DNA from: a bacterium
GTDB taxonomy: Bacteria; B130-G9
NCBI GenBank assembly: GCA_021160245.1
Contig: JAGHCW010000013.1
Location: forward strand, 1 to 27,551
DNA: 27,551 nt
Reading direction: 5' to 3'
Shown here: one piece after another, positions 10,071 to 17,304 of the stretch
How the letters are laid out: each line of letters opens with the position of its first letter
Position numbering within the stretch: the stretch's first letter is position 1
The notes under the pieces: model-generated
Databases searched by the model: none
Seen by the model: the letters and a program-made list of their open reading frames with translations, nothing else
Told to the model about the DNA's origin: nothing
Translations under genes and position numbers: made by a program

Positions 10071-10104
10071 AGCGCTTTTGGGGCAAAACTATAGACCTAT
10101 GGGG

Positions 10105-10132
10105 CCGGGGCAATCCTGTGGGGCTGCCCCGG
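10105..10132. terminator. Hairpin after the 3107-aa gene
   Basis: CCGGGGCA (10105-10112) pairs perfectly with TGCCCCGG (10125-10132) around a 12-nt loop, 34 nt past the stop codon. Only three T follow, so intrinsic termination would be weak. It may instead be a dispersed palindromic repeat. Confidence 0.4.
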
Positions 10133-10222
10133 TTTGGTCATCGCACAGGTTAAATCGAGGGGCTGTATCGCGTGATCAAGGCAGTTGACTAGACGAATTA
10201 CGACGTAATCCTATTTTACTAA

Positions 10223-10271
10223 TTGTCCCATAAGGGACAACGGTCGCTCGAATCTGTCCCAAATGGGACAG
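10223..10271. promoter_or_regulatory. Two tandem TGTCCC-N4-GGGACA dyads, likely activator sites
   Basis: TTGTCCC-ATAA-GGGACAA (10223-10240) and CTGTCCC-AAAT-GGGACAG (10254-10271) are each perfect 7-bp inverted repeats. Their centres are 31 bp apart, which is three helical turns, so both sit on the same DNA face. They lie about 81 and 112 bp before the predicted sigma-54 start, the usual place for enhancer-binding-protein sites. The cognate regulator is not in this window. Confidence 0.6.
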
Positions 10272-10316
10272 TGAATCACATCAGAAATGGGGGATGCACA
10301 AATCATTTGACGTAAC

Positions 10317-10333
10317 CGGATCGATTTCTGCAA
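10317..10333 (+). promoter_or_regulatory. Sigma-54 (-24/-12) promoter candidate for the protease gene
   Basis: CGGATCGATTTCTGCAA has the invariant GG (10318-10319) and GC (10330-10331) at the required 10-bp gap. Eight of the twelve consensus positions of TGGCACG-N4-TTGCA agree. Transcription would start near 10343, leaving a 74-nt leader. The paired dyads upstream strengthen the call. Confidence 0.45.
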
Positions 10334-10416
10334 AGTATAGATAACGCTGAATGCCACGCCCGGCCAGTGAATTGGAAGTTGATGCATTACACATCTAACT
10401 TTGGAGGTCTCCGGAT

Positions 10417-13400
10417 ATGGTATCGCGTCTTTCTGTGGTTCCCCTATCTTCAATAGCCATTATGTTGCTTACGCTTCTTCTGCCGCAAGCTGCTGCAAGC
10501 GCGGCCGAGATAGCAATTTCGTTATCACCAAGAGCTCTTCGTGGGACGTCGCCATTGGTCGTGGATGGAGCGTTCACGTTCGATGAGCTCGAGGCGGCGC
10601 GGATTTCTCTTGATGGCGGTCCGGCTGAGCCCGTTTGCCCACAACACTGCGATGCTCGGGCAAAGTCTGGCTCTCTGCAAGAGGGCTGCCCGGACCTCTC
10701 GCTGCTTTTCAGATTCAGCGTTTCGGACTCTGTGAATCTGCTTGATGCGGCATACAAGCTCAGCAATCTGCCGGGGGTTGAGTGGGCGGAGGCCCTGCTT
10801 GACTATCCGCGCGCACAAGAACCGCCCGCATACTTCTCGAGTAATCTTCCAGAGCCTGAGCCGGTAATCGGCCTCGAATCAACCGAAGATTATATTGTTC
10901 CAAATGACCCGTATTTCCCTCTTCAGGGCTCGCTGATGCACATGCGATTCCCAGAGGCGTGGGCAATTTCGACAGGTTCGACACAGGTTGTTATCTGCTC
11001 AATCGATGGCGGCTTCACGGATGCGCACGAGGACCTCGTCGGCGCAATGTGGGATAATCCGGAGGAGGCAAACGGTCCAAGCGACAGCAATGGCTATATT
11101 GGCGACATTCACGGTTGGAACTTCCCTGCCGATACGCCCTTCGTCTATGACGATTTCCACCCGGGCGCCGGACACGGAGTCAATTGTACGTCGGTCTATG
11201 CTGCTCGGGGCAACAACGGCATCGGCATGGCTGGGATGCTGTGGGATGCGACGGTGATGGTGACGATACGGGATTGGACTGATGTCGTGCTGGATGGCGC
11301 AAAGAGCGCGGTTTATGCGGCGGACAATGGGGCAAGAATCGCCCACATGGCGGCGGGTAGCATCTATAGCAAGACTGGGAAGTCAATGATACGTTATTCA
11401 CGGTCAAGGGGGCTTCTTATATACGGCGCCGCGGGCAACGAGGGAGACTTCTCGCCTCGTTATCCAGTAGCGTATCGTGATATTGTCGCGGTGGCTGGCG
11501 TTGACAGGAATGACGTGCCGATGGGCACAAACTACGGCTATTGGACAGGCGCCTCGGCTTCCCTCGATAACGAGCAGTGTATTACTTGCAGTCCCGGCAA
11601 TGTATATGGTCACGGCGGGGGGACGTCGATCGCCAATCCATACGCGGCTGGCGTTGCGGCTTTAACGCTTTCTATCCATCAGGACTGGGACCCTGATCTG
11701 CTCGAGGCGCATATTCGGGCGACTTCCGTGCCGACGGACCCCTTTAGCGTGAATATAGCCGGCGAGATAAATAGATATGAGATTGGTCCTCGCGTTGACG
11801 CTTACAGGGCGCTCTCTACCGAGCCCAGGATTGAGTTCATGCCCAAGTTCTGGCTACTCGAGGAGCTCTCAACAAGCCTGCCGGATGATAGGCAGTTTGT
11901 GCTGACGCTTGCGCTCGAAAACACTTGGAAGGCGGCTGTCAACGTGCAGATGTCGCTGTCGTGCAATGACCCGTTCGTCTCAATTGCGGGCGATACTTGC
12001 GATTTGGGGGAAATGCGTCCGCTTCAGGTCTTGAGCGGGCCGGCGCCTTTCGTCATCTCCGTCTCGCCCGACTGTCCGGCCAATCACAGCTGCGCGCTGA
12101 CGCTTTGGGTCAACGCTGACAGTCTTGATGAGCCGCAGACCTTTGCGCTTGATGTAGTGCTCAATCGCGGCATGTCCGGGCGATGTGGATGGCCAAGTGA
12201 GCAGCTTGATCCTCATCTCTATCCACCGATGCGGGCGGATCTCAATGGCGACGGAGTCCCTGAGATTATCTGTCCAACGAGCGTGGCTTGCTACGCATAT
12301 TCAATAGATGGCGAGAAAATCGATGAGATACCAGTTGTCTATGGCTCCAACGCGCCAGCTATAGTCGATTTGGATGGAGATCTTGCGGATGAGATCATCT
12401 TCCTCGACCCATACCACCGCGTTCATGTTTTCGACGACGACCTCGGCATTATGACGCTGACGGATGAGAGGACATGGAGCGCGCTTTCCGGCCATTATCG
12501 AAGCTGCGCAGGTCACGTCTCGACGGCGAATCTGTGCGGCAACGCCGGTCGGCAGATACTCATCAAGAGCATGAATCTCGACAATCCTATGGGGACACCC
12601 GTGCTGGCGGCGCTCAACATGGATGGAAGCTTCGTCGATGGATTTCCCATTGACTACTTTGTGCAGTCAAGAAACATCGCGGCTGCCGACCTCGACGGTG
12701 ACGGCATTGATGAGGTCGCCTTCTTTGCGTCCGGCGCCTTTTACGTCATTGACAATCAAGGCGAGGTTCTCCCTGGCTGGCCTTTTGCGGTTGATGGATT
12801 TGAATTCAATCCAAAGGGGGCGGAGATCATGGTTTCCGCCGGAGACCTGGATGGTAATGGCGAACAGGAGATACTTGGGACTCTGGGTGATACGCGCGTC
12901 TTCGCCTTTAAGATCGACGGCAGCCTGATGCCCGGCTGGCCGTTTGAAGGCGGCAATTCTCTGTTCGAGGCCCATCCCGTGCTCGCCGATGTAAACGGCG
13001 ACGGGGCCTGCGAGATCATTCTAGTTGAGATGGCGCCTCAGCACGACGTGCAGCTGCACAGGACCGGTGGCATCATTCATGTGATTGACAGCTCAGGTAA
13101 AGAACTGCCGGGCTGGCCGCTTGATACTGGCATTTACTACCTCCAGCCGCCAATTGCGTGCGACATAAATGGAGATGGAAAGCAGAATATCCTGATAACG
13201 AATAGTCGAGGCGTCTTTGCCTATGACGAGGCCGGGCAAGTCCTTCCCGGCTGGCCAATCATCGTAGCGCCTCGTGCGCTGGGCATTTACTCGTATTCCC
13301 AATTGACAATCGACGATTTCGACGAGGACGGGACGCTCGACATCGGTATTCCTATGGAGGGGCGGTACTTCATATTCAAACTCGATGGAGTTGACGCGGG

Positions 13401-14619
13401 TTCCGCTCAGTGGGGTTACAAGGGCGGCTCCGCGGACATGCGCTACTCCCCGGTCGGTGTCCAAAAGGCGCCGTCGATTACTATTTATCCCGAGGAGAGA
13501 AGACTATTCGCGGGCATGGACACGCTCTTGGCTGATATTCGGATAGCAAATCCAGGCGAGGAGAGAACCGTCGTCGCAAGCGCGTGGATTGAGGCGCTGG
13601 GGCAGAGGTTCTATCTGCCGACTTTCTCAGAAGAGGAGCAGAGGTTCACTATCACACTGCCGGAACATTCCGTGATCGATCTGCCGGGAATAGTCAATGT
13701 TCCGATTCCGGATGACCTGCCGGCGATGGATATAACAATCGTGGCAGAGCTTATTGATGATTCGAGCGACGAGATTCTCTCCTCGCCATCAACCTCAGCG
13801 CATATCGAGCGATATATCGGGCCGGCGGGCGGAATTGTCGTTGAGGGATTGAAGAACGCAAGCTGGCAGACATTTTCATACATGGGGTCTCCTTCCAGTT
13901 TCGAGCCAACTCCGCTCTGGGTTTTTGATGACGGCGCTACATCAAGCGTACATAGCCCTGGGCATCTCTTTGAGTCGCCCGGTGAGCACCTGCTGGGACT
14001 TATCCTGACTGACGAGCGAGGCGGCCAGTTTCTTGCTACGGCATCAACGTTCGTCATGGAACAGGCTGGCTCATGTCCGGACGACATGACAAGTATGGGC
14101 ACATTCTGCATAGACCGGTTTGAGGCTTCTCGACCTGATGCAACTGCTTACGATTTCGGCGTCGAATCCGGGCCCGCGATGTCAGTGCAAGGGGTTTTGC
14201 CCTGGCAGCCGGCCTTCGCTCCTGAGGCCAACCTAGCCTGCTCGCTCGCCGGCAAGCGACTCTGCACTCAGGATGAATGGCAAGCAGCTTGCACGGGCAG
14301 CTTCGGCCCCCTTGGATTCGAGTATCCGTACGGAAATGTGTGGGAGAGATATGCTTGCAGCGATTTCTATACTTGGATGGACAGCGTAACCATCACCGGG
14401 AAATGCAGTCGCTGTGTCTCGCGCGCCGGCGCTTATGACATGGTCGGGAATGTCCGTGAGCTCGTGACGGATTCGAGGGGAATCCCCGTCGCCGTGCTGG
14501 GCGGGTCAACATACGATGATCCCAAGTACCCGAACTGCCAGACGAGCCAGAGTCTCGAGTTGGAGCCTTGGGGCAGAGTTCTTGCTTATGGCTTCAGGTG
14601 CTGCAAGGATTCGGACTGA
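10417..14619 (+). CDS. Secreted subtilisin-family (S8) protease with FG-GAP propeller, PKD-like and FGE-like domains (1400 aa)
   Basis: This looks like an exported, catalytically competent serine protease. The signal peptide ends near ASA|AE (residues 29-30). A propeptide-like segment with LPGVEWAEA precedes the S8 domain (about 165-460). The triad is Asp197 (SIDGG), His253 (GHG) and Ser404 (GTSIANP), with oxyanion Asn341 (AAGNEG). About seven FG-GAP/VCBS repeats follow (about 607-970); they carry calcium-loop motifs such as DLDGDGIDE and recurring LPGWP, suggesting a beta-propeller. An Ig-like region and a PKD-like domain (about 1147-1214) come next. The last part (about 1219-1400) resembles the formylglycine-generating-enzyme fold (YDMVGNVREL, GFRCC), but the catalytic Cys pair is not apparent, so it is probably a binding module. 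ATG 10417 has GGAGG nine bases upstream. The substrate is unknown; the adjacent giant protein is a candidate by position only. Confidence 0.88.
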   Translation: MVSRLSVVPLSSIAIMLLTLLLPQAAASAAEIAISLSPRALRGTSPLVVDGAFTFDELEAARISLDGGPAEPVCPQHCDARAKSGSLQEGCPDLSLLFRFSVSDSVNLLDAAYKLSNLPGVEWAEALLDYPRAQEPPAYFSSNLPEPEPVIGLESTEDYIVPNDPYFPLQGSLMHMRFPEAWAISTGSTQVVICSIDGGFTDAHEDLVGAMWDNPEEANGPSDSNGYIGDIHGWNFPADTPFVYDDFHPGAGHGVNCTSVYAARGNNGIGMAGMLWDATVMVTIRDWTDVVLDGAKSAVYAADNGARIAHMAAGSIYSKTGKSMIRYSRSRGLLIYGAAGNEGDFSPRYPVAYRDIVAVAGVDRNDVPMGTNYGYWTGASASLDNEQCITCSPGNVYGHGGGTSIANPYAAGVAALTLSIHQDWDPDLLEAHIRATSVPTDPFSVNIAGEINRYEIGPRVDAYRALSTEPRIEFMPKFWLLEELSTSLPDDRQFVLTLALENTWKAAVNVQMSLSCNDPFVSIAGDTCDLGEMRPLQVLSGPAPFVISVSPDCPANHSCALTLWVNADSLDEPQTFALDVVLNRGMSGRCGWPSEQLDPHLYPPMRADLNGDGVPEIICPTSVACYAYSIDGEKIDEIPVVYGSNAPAIVDLDGDLADEIIFLDPYHRVHVFDDDLGIMTLTDERTWSALSGHYRSCAGHVSTANLCGNAGRQILIKSMNLDNPMGTPVLAALNMDGSFVDGFPIDYFVQSRNIAAADLDGDGIDEVAFFASGAFYVIDNQGEVLPGWPFAVDGFEFNPKGAEIMVSAGDLDGNGEQEILGTLGDTRVFAFKIDGSLMPGWPFEGGNSLFEAHPVLADVNGDGACEIILVEMAPQHDVQLHRTGGIIHVIDSSGKELPGWPLDTGIYYLQPPIACDINGDGKQNILITNSRGVFAYDEAGQVLPGWPIIVAPRALGIYSYSQLTIDDFDEDGTLDIGIPMEGRYFIFKLDGVDAGSAQWGYKGGSADMRYSPVGVQKAPSITIYPEERRLFAGMDTLLADIRIANPGEERTVVASAWIEALGQRFYLPTFSEEEQRFTITLPEHSVIDLPGIVNVPIPDDLPAMDITIVAELIDDSSDEILSSPSTSAHIERYIGPAGGIVVEGLKNASWQTFSYMGSPSSFEPTPLWVFDDGATSSVHSPGHLFESPGEHLLGLILTDERGGQFLATASTFVMEQAGSCPDDMTSMGTFCIDRFEASRPDATAYDFGVESGPAMSVQGVLPWQPAFAPEANLACSLAGKRLCTQDEWQAACTGSFGPLGFEYPYGNVWERYACSDFYTWMDSVTITGKCSRCVSRAGAYDMVGNVRELVTDSRGIPVAVLGGSTYDDPKYPNCQTSQSLELEPWGRVLAYGFRCCKDSD

Positions 14620-14623
14620 TGCT

Positions 14624-14637
14624 GGGGCGGCTGCCCC
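14624..14637. terminator. Short G/C hairpin just after the protease gene
   Basis: GGGGC (14624-14628) pairs with GCCCC (14633-14637) around a GGCT loop, five bases after the stop codon. There is no T tract. The GCTGCCCC core also occurs in the hairpin at 10105-10132 after the preceding gene. Confidence 0.3.
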
Positions 14638-14697
14638 CGGATATTGAAGTGTAGGGCCTGCTTTCCGAGGCTGTCCAATAAGTTGCATTTGCTGTTT

Positions 14698-14761
14698 TGT
14701 AGGGGCGGGGCTTGTCTCCGCCCATCTATATATTTGGGCAGCCACAAGGCCTGCCCCTACA
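14698..14761. repeat. 64-bp cruciform-type palindromic repeat
   Basis: The outer arms TGTAGGGGC (14698-14706) and GCCCCTACA (14753-14761) are perfect complements. Each half also folds on itself: GGGCGG with CCGCCC on the left, GGGCAG (14736-14741) with CTGCCC (14751-14756) on the right. An A/T-rich centre TCTATATATT lies between. This double-hairpin layout is that of REP/BIME-like dispersed intergenic repeats. It could also stop transcription from the protease gene. Confidence 0.65.
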
Positions 14762-14843
14762 TATAGTATGACCTACCGATTTCTCGGACTGCAGATTTCT
14801 TCTGTTATGCGCGCAAACAGTGTGTTAGTCTCTTTGGGGATTT

Positions 14844-14852
14844 TGGTATAAT
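14844..14852 (+). promoter_or_regulatory. Extended -10 promoter for the signalling gene
   Basis: A perfect TATAAT (14847-14852) is preceded by TGG (14844-14846), the TGn extension. No good -35 box is visible, as is usual for extended -10 promoters. The predicted start near 14859 lies only about seven bases before the Shine-Dalgarno GGGGAGGA (14866-14873). Confidence 0.55.
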
Positions 14853-14879
14853 CCGCATTGAGCATGGGGAGGATGACTT

Positions 14880-16523
14880 GTGAGATGCGCGTCCAAGGAT
14901 GAAGAGAGTCGGGCTAACAAAGTTCTGGTCGCGGATGGGGACAGCCTCGTTCGGGATCGGCTGCTGCATGCGCTGACCGAAGAGGGTTTCAAGGTCTTAC
15001 TCGCTGAGAATTCCGAGCAAACACTGACTCTGATGGACGATGACGTGGATGTGGCGTTGCTCGACATCGGACTGCCCGGTAGTGGCGGGCTTCGCTGCAT
15101 GGAGTTGCTCCGTCGGGATTTTGCCCATATCGAGGCCATAATCATAACCGCAAGTGGCGCCATTGAGGATGCGGTTGAGGCGATGAGGCGCGGCGCTTAT
15201 GATTATTTGACGAAGCCGCTGAATATCACAGAACTTATCGCCCTTCTGCAGCGGTCTGTGGAGAAATCTGAGCAGTCGAGGCTTCTTGCTTCGACAACAG
15301 CGGACTTGGCAGCGGCTCGTGATCGAGAGATATCAACGGCATCAAGGATCCAGAAGACTCTACTTATGAGTTCGCCGCCGGACGGATTGTTCGGTGTTGA
15401 AATCGCCTTGAGAATGATACCCACGATGAAAGTAGATGGCGATTTCTGCGAGTTTTCCAAATATGGCTCACGGGTCTTTGACATTCTGATTGGTGATGTG
15501 ATGGGAAAAGGGGTGCCGGCAGCTCTCCTTGCCGCTGCCACCAAAAGCGAGTATTTTCGTGTTTTGTGTAAGCTCCATTCTTCTCTGGGACGGGATGAGT
15601 TACCGGAGCTTGAGGCGATAGTCTCGGCGCTTGATGCGGAGCTTGTCAATGAGCTGGTTGAGCTTGAGAGCTTTGTAACGCTCTGTTTGGCGAGGTTCCA
15701 TCTCCAGTCTCGGGTATTCGATCTGATTGATTGTGGGCACACCAAGACGGTTCAGTTCCGCAAGAGCGCCGGCAGATGTGTTTCGCATCAAGGGGAGAAT
15801 GTCCCACTCGGATTCACGACGCAGGAGTTGTATCGGCGGATTTCGGACACATTCGATGTCGGCGATCTTTTTGTCTTTTACTCGGACGGCGTGATTGAGG
15901 TGGAGGGGATTGATGGCGAGGGTTTCGGGCTTGAGCGTCTTATGCACTTCATCGAAGGCGTTTCGATGCTGGCGCCTGAGGAGATTGTTGAGAGCCTTAT
16001 TGGGCATCTTCGAGAGTTCTCGGGCTCAGAGTGTTTTCGAGACGACGTAACCTGTGTTGTCATTAAGATTATGGAGTTGCCTCCGGAAGATCTGATCGCT
16101 CGGGAGAGCATGGAGATCAAGAGTGATCTGCAAGAGTTGGCCGGGGTCCGGGAATTTACTCGCGCAGCTTGCGAGAAAGCGCTATTAGAAGGCGATGCTA
16201 TAACCGATGTGATATTAGCCGTCAATGAGGCTTTGACCAATATCGTTAGGCATGCTTTTGATCCGGATGAGGATGAGAAGATCAATATCGAATTCGATGC
16301 GCTCATGGACAAAGTCGTTGTTCGACTGCGTCATTGCGGAAGGCCATTTCGCCCGGTGCAGGTTACACTGCCGAGAGTGGATTCCTATCAGGAAGGAGGG
16401 TACGGTCTCCATATCATCAAGGAGAGTCTGGACAAGGTGAGCTATATTCAAGAGAGTCGCGGGCGAAACTGTGTCTGCATGGAGAAGCGCCGGACAACGC
16501 AGAACATGAAGAAGAAGAATTGA
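14880..16523 (+). CDS. Response regulator with PP2C (SpoIIE-type) phosphatase and HATPase kinase domains (HsbR/CrsR-like)
   Basis: This 547-aa cytoplasmic protein combines three partner-switching activities. The receiver (about 14-130) has the phospho-acceptor Asp62 (LLDIGLPG) and a TKPL lysine; the acidic pair reads Asp19-Gly20, so one metal-site acid is replaced. The PP2C/SpoIIE domain (about 150-395) keeps Asp186 and Asp188 (VDGDF), Asp206 (GDVMGKG), Asp336 (YSDG) and Asp388-Asp389 (RDDVTC). The C-terminal RsbW-like ATPase domain (about 410-540) has the N-box VNEALTNIVRHAF and a GYGLHII motif. HsbR and CrsR of gamma-proteobacteria have the same domain order and act on a STAS antagonist. 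The STAS protein gene is 203 bp downstream. GTG 14880 is chosen because GGGGAGGA lies six bases before it. Which sigma or anti-sigma factor is the output is unknown. Confidence 0.85.
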   Translation: MRCASKDEESRANKVLVADGDSLVRDRLLHALTEEGFKVLLAENSEQTLTLMDDDVDVALLDIGLPGSGGLRCMELLRRDFAHIEAIIITASGAIEDAVEAMRRGAYDYLTKPLNITELIALLQRSVEKSEQSRLLASTTADLAAARDREISTASRIQKTLLMSSPPDGLFGVEIALRMIPTMKVDGDFCEFSKYGSRVFDILIGDVMGKGVPAALLAAATKSEYFRVLCKLHSSLGRDELPELEAIVSALDAELVNELVELESFVTLCLARFHLQSRVFDLIDCGHTKTVQFRKSAGRCVSHQGENVPLGFTTQELYRRISDTFDVGDLFVFYSDGVIEVEGIDGEGFGLERLMHFIEGVSMLAPEEIVESLIGHLREFSGSECFRDDVTCVVIKIMELPPEDLIARESMEIKSDLQELAGVREFTRAACEKALLEGDAITDVILAVNEALTNIVRHAFDPDEDEKINIEFDALMDKVVVRLRHCGRPFRPVQVTLPRVDSYQEGGYGLHIIKESLDKVSYIQESRGRNCVCMEKRRTTQNMKKKN

Positions 16524-16726
16524 CGAGACTTGCAGGATAGAGGATGAATTGGGCGTAGAGTTTCCATTCCAGCTTACCGATATGTACTTGATATGTGAAC
16601 TCCACCCGGCAGTTAGAGACGCGTTAAGAGTATTTAGCTTTAAGTACCAGACGAGGTGACAATTGCTGGACAGAGAATTGGGCTTTATGACATTTGTGAG
16701 GCAACATTAACAGGGAGTCGAACGGT

Positions 16727-17065
16727 ATGGAACTTCACGTAGAGAAAACTGATGGAGTATCAGTTGTAACGGTCCCGGGAGAGTCGCTCGATGCGGCCAA
16801 TGTTGGGGAGTTTAAAAGAGGCATGGCGCCAATTCTCAAAGACAGCTCAAAGGTCGTGCTCAACATAGAGAATCTGAAGTTCGTTGATAGCTCCGGGTTG
16901 GGGTCATTCTTGTCCTGCTTGAGGTCTCTGAATGAGGCGGGCGGGGACATGAAGATAAGTGGTCTGACGAGACCCGTGAAGTCACTTTTTGAGCTGATAA
17001 GGATGCATCGGATATGCGACGTTTATGAAACATCTGGAGAGGCTGTCAAGGCTTTCGAGCCGTAG
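16727..17065 (+). CDS. STAS-domain anti-sigma factor antagonist (112 aa)
   Basis: This is a single STAS domain of the SpoIIAA/RsbV type, of normal length. The signature FVDSSGLGSF places the regulatory phosphoserine at Ser55 (or its neighbour Ser56). When dephosphorylated by a PP2C protein, family members bind an anti-sigma kinase and release its partner; the kinase inactivates them by phosphorylation. The upstream receiver-PP2C-HATPase protein carries both opposing activities and is the obvious partner. ATG 16727 follows AGGGAG (16712-16717) by nine bases. The 203-bp gap upstream suggests it may have its own promoter, but no strong one is visible. Confidence 0.88.
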   Translation: MELHVEKTDGVSVVTVPGESLDAANVGEFKRGMAPILKDSSKVVLNIENLKFVDSSGLGSFLSCLRSLNEAGGDMKISGLTRPVKSLFELIRMHRICDVYETSGEAVKAFEP

Positions 17066-17091
17066 CTATTCAGCTTGGATCGGCTCAGAAC

Positions 17092-17132
17092 CTCGAGGCG
17101 CCAGATGCCCGATGTTATCTGGTCGCCTTGAG
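17092..17132 (+). terminator. Stable 15-bp hairpin downstream of the STAS gene
   Basis: CTCGAGGCGCCAGAT (17092-17106) pairs with ATCTGG-TCGCCTTGAG (17117-17132) with one G-U pair and one bulged T, around a 10-nt loop. It begins 27 nt after the STAS stop. No T tract follows, so it may stabilise the mRNA 3' end or aid factor-dependent termination rather than act as a classical terminator. Confidence 0.4.
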
Positions 17133-17304
17133 TGTGATGGCGCCCGAGGCTTCTTGCGACCACCGCCACAGGAAGAACTTGGCGCGTTTTCCTCTCCTTG
17201 CGGTGGGAAAGGAAGCATCTGCTCGTTCTTTGCCGGAGACGGATAAGGAAAGTGCCTTTGCTCTCAACACGACGTCAGAATACTTGAGTAAATGAGGAGT
17301 CATT

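Larger units (their letters stand above)
10071..10416. other. 346-bp regulatory spacer between the two secreted-protein genes
   Basis: No gene is seen here. From left to right it holds a G/C-rich hairpin (10105-10132), a perfect 13-bp palindrome ATTACGACGTAAT (10197-10209), two TGTCCC/GGGACA dyads (10223-10271), a -24/-12 promoter candidate (10317-10333) and the Shine-Dalgarno GGAGG (10403-10407). Confidence 0.75.

Noticed and set aside
17025-17246. 73-codon plus-strand frame between the STAS gene and glgP
   Set aside because: It starts inside the STAS gene, crosses the hairpin and has no ribosome binding site or recognisable motif.
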